64,000 nucleotides of DNA from an uncultured Serinicoccus sp. GTDB lineage: Bacteria > Actinomycetota > Actinomycetes > Actinomycetales > Dermatophilaceae. The first letter of the stretch is position 1. The number at the start of each line of letters is the position of its first letter. The position numbers were made by a program, and so were the translations under genes. This document shows, one piece after another, positions 50,682 to 60,367 of this stretch. The DNA lies in assembly GCF_947500995.1 (NCBI RefSeq), contig NZ_CANMUA010000009.1, positions 1 through 64,000 on the forward strand, given 5' to 3'. The notes below the pieces were generated by a model. That model was not told the origin of the DNA and made no database searches. It saw only the letters and a program-made list of their open reading frames with translations.

Positions 50682-51164
50682 ATGACGACCCGACGCTGCG
50701 TGTGCCCCGGATCCTTCGACCCGGTGACCCTCGGTCACGTCGACGTCGTCGTGCGGGCCGCCGCGCTCTTCGACGAGGTGCTCGTCGCGGTGATGCACAA
50801 CCCGGCCAAGCAGGGCACGTTCCCGGTCGAGCAGCGGCTGGAGCTCGTCCGGCAGTCGTTGCCGCAGGACATCTCCGCCACGGTCCGGGTGGAGGCGTAT
50901 GCCGAGCGTCTGCTCGTCGACGTGTGCCAAGAGGTGGGCGCCCAGGCCGTGGTCAAGGGGCTGCGCGGCGGCACGGACTTCACCTACGAGCTGCCGATGG
51001 CCCTGATGAACCGCCACCTCACCGGGGTGGAGACCGTCTTCCTGCCCGGGGACCCGGCCCTGGAGCACGTCTCCAGCTCCCTGGTCAAGGAGGTCCACCG
51101 GCTCGGGGGCGACGTCTCCGCCCTGGTCCCGGCGCCGGTCCTGCACGCGCTGCGGCAGATTTGA
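50682..51164 (+). CDS. coaD: Phosphopantetheine adenylyltransferase
   Basis: A 160-residue adenylyltransferase of coenzyme A synthesis. The T/H-x-G-H signature is in CPGSFDPVTLGHVDVV, and GLRGGTDFTYE and the C-terminal VSSSLVKEV region match the family. Own promoter at 50670. The promoter of the next operon overlaps its stop codon. Confidence 0.96.
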   Translation: MTTRRCVCPGSFDPVTLGHVDVVVRAAALFDEVLVAVMHNPAKQGTFPVEQRLELVRQSLPQDISATVRVEAYAERLLVDVCQEVGAQAVVKGLRGGTDFTYELPMALMNRHLTGVETVFLPGDPALEHVSSSLVKEVHRLGGDVSALVPAPVLHALRQI

Positions 51165-51190
51165 GCCCGGACCACCCGCTCCGGTAGTCT
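51161..51190 (+). promoter_or_regulatory. Promoter of the yceD-rpmF-rnc-mutM operon
   Basis: -35 TTGAGC at 51161-51166 and -10 TAGTCT at 51185-51190, spacer 18 bp. The 5' leader of about 85 nt before ATG 51282 contrasts with the leaderless pattern elsewhere. Confidence 0.6.
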
Positions 51191-51281
51191 GAGCAGTCGG
51201 TTTGTGTCCTTCCTGCCTCCGTGCCACGGATCAGGGCCGAACCCCGATCAGCAGGTCAGACACACGTGAGGGACTTTCAGC

Positions 51282-51884
51282 ATGGCTGCCCAGCAGACGG
51301 AACGCGACTGGGTGTTCGACACCCGGGAGCTGGTCCGCCGGCCCGGCACGATGCGGGAGGTCTCTCGTGAGGTGACCACGACGGAGCCCCTGGGCACCGA
51401 CGTCATCGCGATCCCCGCCGGTACGCCGGTCCAGGTGGATCTGCGGTTGGAGTCGGTGGTCGAGGGGATCCTGGCGACGGGGGAGGCCCAGGCCGTGGCG
51501 GTCGGGGAGTGCGTGCGCTGCCTGGACGAGATCGTCGAGCACCTCGACGTCCCCTTCCAGGAGCTGTACGCCTACCCGGACCGGGCGTCGCACCACCAGC
51601 AGGTGGCGGGTCGACCCGGGAGCGAGAAGGACGCGAGCGCCGACGAGGACGAGCAGCGGACTCTCGACGGCGACCTGATGGACCTCGAAGAGGTCGTCCG
51701 GGACGCCGTGGTGACCTCACTGCCCTTCCAACCGGTGTGCCGGGACGACTGTCCGGGACTGTGCTCCGAGTGCGGGGCACGCCTGGCCGACGACCCGGAG
51801 CACGAGCACGACGTGATCGACCCCCGGTGGTCGGCGCTGGCCGCGATGGCCAGCCCGGCCGACGACGACGAGAAGAGGACCTGA
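51282..51884 (+). CDS. yceD: YceD/DUF177 protein
   Basis: A 200-residue protein with the DUF177 core. Cysteine pairs in GECVRCLDE and CRDDCPGLCSECG resemble a zinc site. YceD proteins are coupled to rpmF and are thought to act in 23S rRNA maturation. It is 1 bp before rpmF, so coexpression with L32 is expected. An acidic insert lies between the two cysteine regions. Confidence 0.93.
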   Translation: MAAQQTERDWVFDTRELVRRPGTMREVSREVTTTEPLGTDVIAIPAGTPVQVDLRLESVVEGILATGEAQAVAVGECVRCLDEIVEHLDVPFQELYAYPDRASHHQQVAGRPGSEKDASADEDEQRTLDGDLMDLEEVVRDAVVTSLPFQPVCRDDCPGLCSECGARLADDPEHEHDVIDPRWSALAAMASPADDDEKRT

Positions 51885-51885
51885 C

Positions 51886-52080
51886 GTGGCCGTTCCCAAG
51901 CGGAAGATGTCCCGTTCCAACACCCGGCACCGCCGCTCGCAGTGGAAGGCCGCCCCGATCGCGCTGACCACCTGCCCGCAGTGCCAGGCCGTGGCGACCC
52001 CGCACCAGGCGTGCCCGTCCTGCGGCTCCTACGGCGGTCGGCACTACGCCGCCGCCGAGCGCACCGAGCACCAGGCCTGA
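51886..52080 (+). CDS. rpmF: 50S ribosomal protein L32
   Basis: A 64-residue L32 with [17 protein letters not shown] and the zinc-ribbon pairs CPQC and CPSCG. Zn-type L32. GTG start 51886, one base after yceD, followed 14 bp later by rnc. Confidence 0.97.
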   Translation: MAVPKRKMSRSNTRHRRSQWKAAPIALTTCPQCQAVATPHQACPSCGSYGGRHYAAAERTEHQA

Positions 52081-52093
52081 CGCGGACCGCGGT

Positions 52094-52846
52094 ATGCGCC
52101 CCGTCGCCGAGCTCAACGACTACCTCGCCGAGGTCGTCGGTGAGCGGTGCGACGAGGCGCTGCTGCTGCGTGCCCTGACGCACCGGTCGTTCTCCTACGA
52201 GCACGACGGTCAGCCGCACAACGAGCGGCTGGAGTTCCTCGGTGACTCCGTGCTGGGGGTCGTGGTCACCGACACGCTCTACCGCACGCACCCGGACCTG
52301 TCCGAGGGCCAGCTGGCCAAGCTGCGCGCCGCGGTCGTCAACTCACGCGCCCTCGCCGAGGTCGCGCGCACCATCGACCTCGGCCAGTTCGTGCTGCTCG
52401 GCAAGGGCGAGGAGGCGACCGGCGGCCGCGACAAGGACTCCATCCTCGCGGACACGACCGAGGCCGTCATCGGCTGCCTCTACGTCTCCCTCGGCCTGAG
52501 CTGGGCGGACGCGTTCATCCACCACGTCCTCGACCCGGTGATGGCGCGCAGCGCCGACCTGGGCGCCGGGCTGGACTGGAAGACCAGCCTGCAGGAGGTC
52601 GCCTCGGCGGCCGAGCTCGGGCCGCCCGAGTACGTCCTGGACGCCGAGGGGCCCGACCACGACAAGACCTTCACGGCCCGGGTGGTCGTCGGTGGTGAGG
52701 TCGTCGGCACCGGGGTGGGCCGGTCCAAGAAGCTCGCCGAGCAGCAGGCCGCCGAGCGCGGGTGGCGGCTGCTGACCGACCGGGCCGCCGCGATGGTCGC
52801 GACCGCCCCGGACGTGGACCCGGCGCTCGACACCCGGACGGACTGA
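52094..52846 (+). CDS. rnc: Ribonuclease III
   Basis: A 250-residue endonuclease with the signature [12 protein letters not shown] (catalytic E/D), the second D-x2-E in DTTEAVIG, and a C-terminal double-stranded-RNA-binding domain (about 160-235, ending [13 protein letters not shown]). It processes rRNA precursors and duplex RNA. Operon with rpmF upstream and mutM downstream. Confidence 0.96.
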   Translation: MRPVAELNDYLAEVVGERCDEALLLRALTHRSFSYEHDGQPHNERLEFLGDSVLGVVVTDTLYRTHPDLSEGQLAKLRAAVVNSRALAEVARTIDLGQFVLLGKGEEATGGRDKDSILADTTEAVIGCLYVSLGLSWADAFIHHVLDPVMARSADLGAGLDWKTSLQEVASAAELGPPEYVLDAEGPDHDKTFTARVVVGGEVVGTGVGRSKKLAEQQAAERGWRLLTDRAAAMVATAPDVDPALDTRTD

Positions 52847-52853
52847 GCCTCCC

Positions 52854-53768
52854 GTGCCCGAGCTGCCCGAGGTCGAGGTCGTCCGTCGAGGGCTCGCCGA
52901 GCACGTCGTCGGCCGCCGGATCCGCACCGCCCACCTGCTCGGCCAGCGGGTCGCCCGGCGGCACGAGGGCGGGCCGGCCGACCTGTCGGCACGGGTGTCC
53001 CGCGCCAAGGTCCTCGCGGCCGACCGGCGCGGCAAGTACCTCTGGCTGGTCCTGGACCCCCCCGACGACGACCCGCACGCCCTCGTCATGCACCTCGGGA
53101 TGAGCGGCCAGCTGCTCGTGGAGCCGGCGGACGCGCCGCGGGAGAAGCACCTGCACGCCACCCTCGACTTCGACGACGACGGCCCGCAGCTGCGCTTCGT
53201 CGACCAGCGCACCTTCGGCGGCCTGGCCCTCACCCCGCTCCTGCCCGACGTCCACCGCCGGGCCGTCGGGCCCGGGTCAGGGCCGGCGCACGGGCACGGC
53301 ATACCGCAGCCGGTCGCCCACATCGCCCCCGACCCGCTCGAGGACGCCTTCGACCGGCCGACCGTCATCCGGACGATGAAGTCCAAGAACGTCGCGGTGA
53401 AGAGGCTGCTGCTGGACCAGGGCGTCGTCAGCGGCATCGGCAACATCTACGCCGACGAGGCGCTCTGGCGCGCCGGGGTGCACGGCCGACGCCCCGCCTC
53501 GGCACTGACCCGCCCCGCGATCGGTCGCCTCCTGGACCACGCGGCCGAGGTCATGCGCGAGGCGCTGGGCCAGGGCGGCACCAGCTTCGACGCGCTCTAC
53601 GTCAACGTCAACGGCGCCAGCGGCTACTTCGACCGCTCGCTGGACGCCTACGGCCAGACCGGCCGCCCGTGCGCACGCTGCGGTACCGCCATCCGGCGCG
53701 AGGAGTTCATGAACCGCAGCTCGCACTACTGCCCGCGGTGCCAGACCGTGCCGCGGGCCCGCACCTGA
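52854..53768 (+). CDS. mutM: Formamidopyrimidine-DNA glycosylase
   Basis: A 304-residue Fpg/Nei glycosylase. The catalytic N-terminal [13 protein letters not shown] (Pro1 after Met removal) and Glu2 are present, with K in [13 protein letters not shown] and the C-terminal zinc finger CARCGT...CPRCQ. It removes 8-oxoguanine and ring-opened purines. A Gly/His/Pro-rich insert lies at about 140-155 ([11 protein letters not shown]). Confidence 0.95.
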   Translation: MPELPEVEVVRRGLAEHVVGRRIRTAHLLGQRVARRHEGGPADLSARVSRAKVLAADRRGKYLWLVLDPPDDDPHALVMHLGMSGQLLVEPADAPREKHLHATLDFDDDGPQLRFVDQRTFGGLALTPLLPDVHRRAVGPGSGPAHGHGIPQPVAHIAPDPLEDAFDRPTVIRTMKSKNVAVKRLLLDQGVVSGIGNIYADEALWRAGVHGRRPASALTRPAIGRLLDHAAEVMREALGQGGTSFDALYVNVNGASGYFDRSLDAYGQTGRPCARCGTAIRREEFMNRSSHYCPRCQTVPRART

Positions 53769-53772
53769 GCCC

Positions 53773-54069
53773 TCACCGGTCCGACGGCGGGTCCCCGGGG
53801 TCCGTGGAGGGGGGAGCCGCCGGGCCCTCGGGAGTCTCGGGCGTCTCGTCGGACCGGCGACCCTCGACCTCCTCGCGGGCGAGGTTCTGCCGGCGCAGGC
53901 GCTCCTTGCCGGCGTCGGAGAAGACGCGTACGCCGCGCGCGACCAGGTCGGCCACGTGCACGGGGGTCCACCGGCGCAGCGGCAGCCGCTGCCACCGGGG
54001 CGTGGCCGTCTGACCGATCGCGGCGAGGAGCACGCAGGCGAGGAGGACGAAGAGGAGCAGCTGGGTCAT
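53773..54069 (-). CDS. Hypothetical membrane-anchored protein
   Basis: A 98-residue protein with one N-terminal hydrophobic helix (about 3-20), a basic middle (RWQRLPLRRWTPVHVADLVARG) and a Pro/Glu-rich disordered end. I recognise no family. Its stop is 4 bp from mutM's stop (convergent). It is 17 bp from the oxidoreductase gene upstream of it on the same strand, so it may be cotranscribed. Confidence 0.6.
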   Translation of the reverse strand: MTQLLLFVLLACVLLAAIGQTATPRWQRLPLRRWTPVHVADLVARGVRVFSDAGKERLRRQNLAREEVEGRRSDETPETPEGPAAPPSTDPGDPPSDR

Positions 54070-54086
54070 CGCGGTGCCATCCTGCC

Positions 54087-55121
54087 TCAGGTGTGCAGCG
54101 GGGCGCCTTCCTGGGGGTAGCGCACCCCCAGCTCGCGACGGGCGCTCTCCAGGATGGTCATGATGGCCACCGTGTCGGCGTGCGGGGCCAGCGGCGACTC
54201 CACCAGCCCCTCCCGCAGGCAGCGGTGCACCTCCTCGACCTGGTGCTCGTAGCCCCGCCGGTCACCGTCGACGGTCTCCTCCTCCTCGCCCCGGCGCAGG
54301 GTGAAGGAGGTGGGGTTGTTGATCGGGCCGTGCAGGGTGATCGACCCCTCCGTGCCCCGCAGGACCGTCTCGGTGGTGCCGTGGGACCGGGAGTCCGTCA
54401 TGACCTGGGCGACGGCGCCCTGCTCCGTCATCCACTGCAGGGCCACCAGGGCGTCGGCGCCCGTGGGGACCTTCGAGCCCAGGACGTGCAGGTGGGTCGG
54501 GTGCCCGACGAGCAGGTGCGCCAGGGTCACGGGGTAGATGCCCAGGTCCAGCAGGGCGCCCCCGCCGTTGTCGAGGTCGAAGAGGCGGTGGGTCTCGTCG
54601 TAGTCGAACGGCACGGGGAACGCGGCGTGGACGCTGCGGACGTCCCCGATGGCGCCCGAGTGCACCCGGTCCCGCACGTCGAGCACGATCGGCTGGAAGC
54701 GCATCCACATGGCCTCCACCGCGAGCACCCCCGCCTGCCGGGCGGCCTCGAAGACCTCCTCGGTGTCGGCGACCGTGAGCGTGGTCGGCTTCTCGACGAG
54801 GACGTGCTTGCCGGCGGCGATGCAGGCCAGGGCCTGCTCGTGGTGGAAGGGGTGGGTCGAGGAGATGTAGACGACGTCGACCTCGGGGTCCTGCAGGAGC
54901 TCGTCGTAGCCGCCGTAAGAGCGCGGGATGCCGAACTCCTGCGCGAAGGCCCGGGCGCGCTCGCCGTCGCGCGCGGCGACCGCGACCGCCTCGCCACCGT
55001 CGACGGCGGCGATCGCCGCGGCCAGCTCACGGGCGATCCCTCCCGCGGCGAGCAGGCCCCACCGGACGGGGCGGTTCGCGACGGGGGCGTAGGCGGGGCT
55101 GCTGGCGGGTGGCTGCTGCAT
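54087..55121 (-). CDS. Gfo/Idh/MocA-family oxidoreductase
   Basis: A 344-residue NAD(P)-dependent dehydrogenase. The N-terminal Rossmann part has WGLLAAGGIARELA and the family motif VLVEKPTTL (E-K-P), with the C-terminal alpha/beta domain around RFDYDETHRLFDLDNGGGALLDLGIYPV containing the catalytic H/D positions. It acts on a sugar-like or trans-dihydrodiol-like substrate. Divergent from acyP with a 23-bp spacer. The substrate is unknown. Confidence 0.93.
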   Translation of the reverse strand: MQQPPASSPAYAPVANRPVRWGLLAAGGIARELAAAIAAVDGGEAVAVAARDGERARAFAQEFGIPRSYGGYDELLQDPEVDVVYISSTHPFHHEQALACIAAGKHVLVEKPTTLTVADTEEVFEAARQAGVLAVEAMWMRFQPIVLDVRDRVHSGAIGDVRSVHAAFPVPFDYDETHRLFDLDNGGGALLDLGIYPVTLAHLLVGHPTHLHVLGSKVPTGADALVALQWMTEQGAVAQVMTDSRSHGTTETVLRGTEGSITLHGPINNPTSFTLRRGEEEETVDGDRRGYEHQVEEVHRCLREGLVESPLAPHADTVAIMTILESARRELGVRYPQEGAPLHT

Positions 55122-55131
55122 ACCCCCACCG

Positions 55132-55137
55132 TAGTCT
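55132..55137 (+). promoter_or_regulatory. -10 box TAGTCT of acyP
   Basis: TAGTCT ends 7 nt before GTG 55145, so the short gene probably has a leaderless mRNA. Confidence 0.5.
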
Positions 55138-55144
55138 CGGAGGT

Positions 55145-55426
55145 GTGGAGCGTGCGCTGATCTTCGTCCGCGGTCGGGTCCAGGGTGTCGGGTTCCGGTG
55201 GTGGACCCGCTCCCGGGCGCTCGAGCTGGGGCTCGTCGGCCACGCCCTGAACCTCCCCGACGGCCGGGTCGAGGTCAACGCCCAGGGCGAGCGGGCCGCC
55301 GTCGACGCGCTCGTCGAGCTGCTGCGCGAGGACCCCTCGACCCGCAGCCGTCCGGGCCGGGTCGACGGGGTGGTGGTCCAGCACCACGCGGCGCGCGAGG
55401 GGACGACGGGGTTCGTCGAGCGCTGA
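55145..55426 (+). CDS. acyP: Acylphosphatase
   Basis: A 93-residue acylphosphatase. The phosphate loop RGRVQGVGFRWW includes catalytic R18, and N36 in ALNLPDGRVEV completes the active site. It hydrolyses acyl phosphates such as acetyl phosphate. Its position before smc is common in actinobacteria. GTG 55145 is the start. Confidence 0.95.
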   Translation: MERALIFVRGRVQGVGFRWWTRSRALELGLVGHALNLPDGRVEVNAQGERAAVDALVELLREDPSTRSRPGRVDGVVVQHHAAREGTTGFVER

Positions 55427-55534
55427 CCCGCCGGTGGGCCGGGCGGACGGCCGCGCGGCGGCGCTGCGGCGGCATACCCGCCAGGTATGTTGGCGGACGA
55501 GCCGTCCCGGGAGCCGAGAGCGAAGAGCAGGTCG

Positions 55535-58500
55535 ATGTACGTCAAGAGCCTCACCCTCAAGGGCTTCAAGTCGTTCGCCTCGGCGACGACGATGCGGCTG
55601 GAGCCGGGCATCACGTGCATCGTCGGACCCAACGGGTCGGGCAAGTCCAACGTCGTCGACGCGCTCGCGTGGGTCATGGGGGAGCAGGGGGCCAAGAGCC
55701 TGCGCGGCGGCAAGATGGAGGACGTCATCTTCGCCGGGACCTCGGGACGCCAGCCGCTGGGACGCGCCGAGGTGTCGCTGACCATCGACAACACCGACGG
55801 CGCGCTGCCGATCGACTACACCGAGGTGACCATCACCCGGACGATGTTCCGCACCGGGGGCTCGGAGTACGCCATCAACGGCACCTCCTGCCGGCTCCTG
55901 GACGTGCAGGAGCTGCTCTCCGACTCCGGCATCGGGCGGGAGATGCACGTCATCGTCGGCCAGGGCCAGCTCGACCAGGTCCTCCGGGCCACCCCCGAGG
56001 AGCGGCGCGGCTTCATCGAGGAGGCGGCCGGGGTGCTCAAGCACCGCAAGCGCAAGGAGCGCGCGCTGCGCAAGCTGGAGACGATGGAGGGCAACCTCAC
56101 CCGCCTGGCCGACCTCACCTCCGAGATCCGTCGCCAGCTGGGCCCGCTGGGGCGACAGGCCGAGACCGCGCGACGGGCCGCGACCATCCAGGCCGAGGTC
56201 CGGGACGCCCGGCTGCGGATCCTCGCCGACGACCTCGTGCAGCTGACCAGCGCGCTCGAGCAGGAGATGGCCGACGAGCGGGCGCTCGTCGAGCGGCGCA
56301 CGGCGGTGCAGGAGGCGGCGCGGGCCGCCGACGCCCAGGTCGCCGGGCTCGAGCAGGAGCGCGCGGCCGCGGCCCCGGCGCTCACCGAGGTCCAGGACCG
56401 GTGGTACGCCCTGTCTTCGCTGCTGGAGCGCGTGCGCGCCCTGGGCGACCTCGCCGCCGAGCGGGTCCGGCTGCTCGGGGCGGAGGAGGAGGACCTGGCC
56501 GCCGAGGAGAGCGGCCGGTCGCGCCGTGGCCGGGACCCCGAGGAGCTGCGCGCCCAGGCCGCGCGGGTGCGCCAGGAGGAGGCGGACCTGCAGGCGAGGG
56601 TGGCCGAGCTGGCGCAGACGCTCGCCGACGCCGAGACCGCGCGCGCCGGGGCCGAGGACGCGCACGCCCAGGAGCAGGCGCGGCTGCAGCGGCTGGCCCG
56701 CGCCGCCGCCGACCGGCGCGAGGGTCTGGCCCGGCTCACCGGACAGGTCGCGGCGCGGCGCTCGCGGGTCGAGGCCGGGGAGGGTGAGATCGCCCGCTTG
56801 CAGCAGGTGGCCGTGGCCGTCGTCGAGCGGGCGGAGAAGGCCGAGCGAGACTTCGCGGCGCTGGAGGGCACCGTGCTCGACGTCGAGCACGGCGAGGAGG
56901 GGCTGGACGAGCACTACGAGCAGGCGGAGGAGCGCCGGGGCGAGGCCGAGGCGGAGGTCGAGCAGCTCACCGAGGAGGTGCGCGAGGCGCACGCCGAGCA
57001 GGCCCGCTGGCAGGCCCGCGTCGAGGCGCTGTCGATGAGCCTGCGGCGCACCGACGGCGCCAGCGCGCTGCTGGCGGCCGACGACGTGCAGGGGCTGCGG
57101 GGCACGGTGACCGACCAGCTCCAGGTGGAGGCGGGCCGCGAGGGCGCCGTGGCGGCCGCCCTCGGGTGGGCCGGTGAGGCGCTGGTCGTCGACGGTCTCG
57201 AGCCGGCCCGGGAGGCGCTGGCGTGGCTGCGCGAGGAGGACCAGGGACAGGCCGGTCTGCTCGTGCCCGAGCTCGTCGCGGGGGAGGCGGAGGACCGCTC
57301 GGGATGGCCGGACCTGCCGGGGTATGCCGTGTGGGCCGCCGACACGGTCCGCGCCCGGGACGGCGACGAGGCCCTGCTGCGCGCCGTCACCGGGCTGCTC
57401 GCCCGGGTGGCCCTCGTGCGGGACGCCGACGATGCCGCCCTGCTCGTGCGGGCCCTGCCCGGCGTCACGGTCGTGACCCCGGAGGGCGACGTCTACGGCC
57501 CCGGGTGGCTCCGCGGCGGATCCTCCGCGGCGCCCAGCCTGCTCGAGCTCACCTCGGCGCTGGAGGAGGCCCGGACCGGGGTGGCCGAGGCGGTGGCCCG
57601 CGCGGAGCGGGCGACCTTCGCGCTGGGCTCGGCCCGCGAGGACTTCGAGTCGGCACGGCGGGCGGCGGACCAGGCGCTCGACGCCCTGCACGACTCCGAC
57701 GCCCGGATGACGGCGGTCGCCGAGCAGCTCTCCCAGCTCGGGCAGACCATGCGCACCGCCCGCGCCGAGCACGAGCGCGCCACCACCGCGATCACCACCG
57801 CGGAGGAGTCCCTCGCGACCACCCGCCAGGAGCTCGCCGAGCTCGAGCAGCGGCTCGCGGACGCCGAGGAGCTCGCCACCCAGGAGGGCACCGACGACCC
57901 GGACACCACGCAGCGGGAACGCCTGGCCGAGGAGGCCGCCCGGGCCCGCAGCGCGGAGACCGAGGCCCGGCTCGCGCTGCGCACCCAGGAGGAGCGCGTC
58001 ACCGCGCTGGCCGGGCGCGCCGACAGCCTGGAGTCCGCGGCGGCCGGCGAGCTGGCCGCGCGCCGCCGCGCCGCCGAGCGCCGCGAGCGCCGCGCCCGGG
58101 AACGGGCGACGGCCCAGGCCGTGGGCGTGGGGGCGGCATACCTGCTGGAGCGCTGCACGGCCGTGCTCGAGGAGGCCACGGAGGAGCGGGAGCGGGTGCG
58201 GGCCGAGCAGGCCGAGCGCGACCAGGCGCTCGCGGCGGCCCGGCAGCGCGCCCGCGAGCTGGCCGACGACCTGCGCGACCTCACCGACTCCGTGCACGCC
58301 GACGAGATCGCCCGGGCCGAGCAGCGGCTGCGCATCGAGGCGCTTCAGACGCGCTCCGTGGAGGAGCTGGGGGTGCCCCCGGAGACGCTGGTGGAGGAGT
58401 ACGGCCCGCACCTGCCCGTGCCGCACATCCCCGGGCCGGACGACCCCGCGCCCGAGGACCCGGACGCCGAGGCGCCCGAGCCGCAGCCCTTCGTCCGTGA

Positions 58501-59197
58501 GGTGCAGGACAAGCGGCTGCGCCGCGCCGAGCGCCAGCTCGCGCAGCTCGGCCGGGTCAACCCCCTCGCGCTGGAGGAGTTCGCGGCGCTCGAGGAACGG
58601 CATACCTTCCTCACCGAGCAGGTGGAGGACCTACGGCGCTCCAAGGAGGACCTGCTGGAGATCGTCCGTTCGGTGGACGAGCGGGTCGAGCGGGTGTTCA
58701 CCGAGGCCTTCCACGACACGGCCGCGCAGTTCGAGCGGGTCTTCTCCCGGCTCTTCCCCGGCGGCGAGGGGCGCATCACCCTCACCGACCCCGAGCACAT
58801 GCTCACCACCGGCATCGAGGTGGAGGCCCGCCCCCCGGGCAAGAAGATCAAGCGGCTCTCGCTGCTGTCCGGCGGGGAGCGGTCGCTGACCGCCGTGGCG
58901 CTCCTCGTGGCGATCTTCAAGGCCCGCCCGAGCCCGTTCTACATCATGGACGAGGTCGAGGCGGCGCTCGACGACACCAACCTCGGTCGCCTCATCACGC
59001 TCTTCGAGGAGCTGCGCGACTCCAGCCAGCTCATCGTCATCACCCACCAGAAGCGGACGATGGAGATCGCCGACGCCCTCTACGGCGTCTCGATGCGCGG
59101 GGACGGCGTGACCACCGTCGTCAGCCAGCGCATCAAGGACGTCGCCGCCGACGGGGTCGAGCCCCCCGCGCGCTCGCCCGAGCCGGCCCCGGCATGA
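55535..59197 (+). CDS. smc: Chromosome segregation protein SMC
   Basis: A 1220-residue condensin ATPase. N-terminal Walker A GPNGSGKSN (about 32-40), long coiled coils with a central hinge (about 500-660), and C-terminal signature LSGGERSLTA with Walker B FYIMDEVEAALDD. It folds at the hinge and joins head domains with ScpA/ScpB. ATG 55535 gives the family start MYVKSLTLKGFKSF. It ends with an ATGA overlap with the next gene. No scpA/scpB here. Confidence 0.97.
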   Translation: MYVKSLTLKGFKSFASATTMRLEPGITCIVGPNGSGKSNVVDALAWVMGEQGAKSLRGGKMEDVIFAGTSGRQPLGRAEVSLTIDNTDGALPIDYTEVTITRTMFRTGGSEYAINGTSCRLLDVQELLSDSGIGREMHVIVGQGQLDQVLRATPEERRGFIEEAAGVLKHRKRKERALRKLETMEGNLTRLADLTSEIRRQLGPLGRQAETARRAATIQAEVRDARLRILADDLVQLTSALEQEMADERALVERRTAVQEAARAADAQVAGLEQERAAAAPALTEVQDRWYALSSLLERVRALGDLAAERVRLLGAEEEDLAAEESGRSRRGRDPEELRAQAARVRQEEADLQARVAELAQTLADAETARAGAEDAHAQEQARLQRLARAAADRREGLARLTGQVAARRSRVEAGEGEIARLQQVAVAVVERAEKAERDFAALEGTVLDVEHGEEGLDEHYEQAEERRGEAEAEVEQLTEEVREAHAEQARWQARVEALSMSLRRTDGASALLAADDVQGLRGTVTDQLQVEAGREGAVAAALGWAGEALVVDGLEPAREALAWLREEDQGQAGLLVPELVAGEAEDRSGWPDLPGYAVWAADTVRARDGDEALLRAVTGLLARVALVRDADDAALLVRALPGVTVVTPEGDVYGPGWLRGGSSAAPSLLELTSALEEARTGVAEAVARAERATFALGSAREDFESARRAADQALDALHDSDARMTAVAEQLSQLGQTMRTARAEHERATTAITTAEESLATTRQELAELEQRLADAEELATQEGTDDPDTTQRERLAEEAARARSAETEARLALRTQEERVTALAGRADSLESAAAGELAARRRAAERRERRARERATAQAVGVGAAYLLERCTAVLEEATEERERVRAEQAERDQALAAARQRARELADDLRDLTDSVHADEIARAEQRLRIEALQTRSVEELGVPPETLVEEYGPHLPVPHIPGPDDPAPEDPDAEAPEPQPFVREVQDKRLRRAERQLAQLGRVNPLALEEFAALEERHTFLTEQVEDLRRSKEDLLEIVRSVDERVERVFTEAFHDTAAQFERVFSRLFPGGEGRITLTDPEHMLTTGIEVEARPPGKKIKRLSLLSGGERSLTAVALLVAIFKARPSPFYIMDEVEAALDDTNLGRLITLFEELRDSSQLIVITHQKRTMEIADALYGVSMRGDGVTTVVSQRIKDVAADGVEPPARSPEPAPA

Positions 59198-59700
59198 CCG
59201 TCGTCTTCGGCGGGGCCGAGTTCCCCGCCTACGTCATCGACGACGAGACGCTGCGCGAGGAGCTGCTGGACGAGGAGGAGACCCGCGAGTGGGTCGAGGA
59301 GACCCCGCAGGACCCGCACGCCGTCGCGCTGCTGCGGATGCTCGGCGAGCTGGATGCCGCCCTCCTCTCGGGGCTGGACCGTCTGCACGAGCGGGAGCCG
59401 GGGACCTCGGCGTGGGCGACGGCCGCCGTCCGCCTGGCCCACGTGCACCACTGGCGCGGGGAGTTCGTCGAGGCGCACGAGCTGCTGGACGCGGCGCAGG
59501 AGGTCCTGGCCGACGACGACGCCAGGACCGCGCTCGTCCACCAGCACCGCGCCAAGGCGCTCTTCGACGAGGGCAGGTATGCGGAGGCGCACGAGGTCGC
59601 CGTGCGTGCCCTGCGGCTGCGGGAGCGTGCCGGGGACCCCGGGCTGGTGGCCTCGACGCGGCAGACGCTGGGGCGCATCGCCCGCGAGCTCCCGGCCTGA
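59194..59700 (+). CDS. Hypothetical TPR-like helical protein
   Basis: A 168-residue acidic protein. Residues about 85-165 look like two or three TPR-type helix pairs (RLAHVHHWRGEFVEAHELLD, HRAKALFDEGRYAEAHEVAV). It is translationally coupled to smc (ATGA). No named family is certain. The coupling hints at a role near SMC, or just shared expression. Confidence 0.7.
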   Translation: MTVVFGGAEFPAYVIDDETLREELLDEEETREWVEETPQDPHAVALLRMLGELDAALLSGLDRLHEREPGTSAWATAAVRLAHVHHWRGEFVEAHELLDAAQEVLADDDARTALVHQHRAKALFDEGRYAEAHEVAVRALRLRERAGDPGLVASTRQTLGRIARELPA

Positions 59701-59858
59701 GGGGGGCCGTCGGAGCGTCCCTCGGGGTCCTGCCGTGCCTGCGGTGCGGCCGGACCACGCGGCCGTCCCTGTGAGCCCGCTCACGATCGGCGCGACACGC
59801 GCGGGACACGCCGTGCGCGTGTTCGTCCCCGCGTGCCCGGGCGCGGCACACTGGCTCC

Positions 59859-60323
59859 ATGCTTGCACTTGTCCTGGCCATGCTGATGTGTGTCGCCCTG
59901 GGCGCGGGGGTCGTGGGGTACGTCATGATCGAGGCCCGACGCGAGGGGCGGGGCCAGTTCTGGACCCCTGAGGGGGAGGAGCTCATCGCGGGTGCCCGAC
60001 GCCGGGGCGAGCAGGTCCGCAGCCGGGGGGAGCAGCTCGGGCGGTCCGCGGCCGAGCGCACCCAGTCCATCCGCCAGCCGCGCCGCCAGCCGCAGGCCGG
60101 GGCGGACGACGCCACCGCCGGGGCGAGCGCCGCCGCGTCCGGTGCCCCCGCGGCCGGCAGCGGCCCGGCCGTCGCCGCGCCGGGTCAGGCCGCGCCGGGT
60201 CAGGCCGGCACCCGTGCGGGGTCCCCGGCCTCCGCCGGTGGCGAGGACGCCCACGCGCCGTCGGACGGCGAGGAGTCCCGGGCCGAGGACGTCCGTGCGG
60301 AGGAGTACCGCGCCGCCAGCTGA
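59859..60323 (+). CDS. Hypothetical membrane-anchored Ala/Gly-rich protein
   Basis: A 154-residue protein with one N-terminal transmembrane helix (about 3-22), a basic segment (GARRRGEQVRSRGEQLGR) and a long Ala/Gly/Pro-rich disordered tail ending acidic. I recognise no family. It lies 158 bp after the TPR-like gene and 44 bp before ftsY, so it could be a small membrane partner, but nothing shows this. Codon use is normal for the region. Confidence 0.55.
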   Translation: MLALVLAMLMCVALGAGVVGYVMIEARREGRGQFWTPEGEELIAGARRRGEQVRSRGEQLGRSAAERTQSIRQPRRQPQAGADDATAGASAAASGAPAAGSGPAVAAPGQAAPGQAGTRAGSPASAGGEDAHAPSDGEESRAEDVRAEEYRAAS

Positions 60324-60367
60324 GCCGACCGATCCCGTTCGGGGCGGGCCGGCGCCTCTGAGACACT

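Noticed and set aside
54527-58603. A 1358-residue minus-strand open frame over smc
   Set aside because: Antisense to the whole smc coding region; composition artefact.
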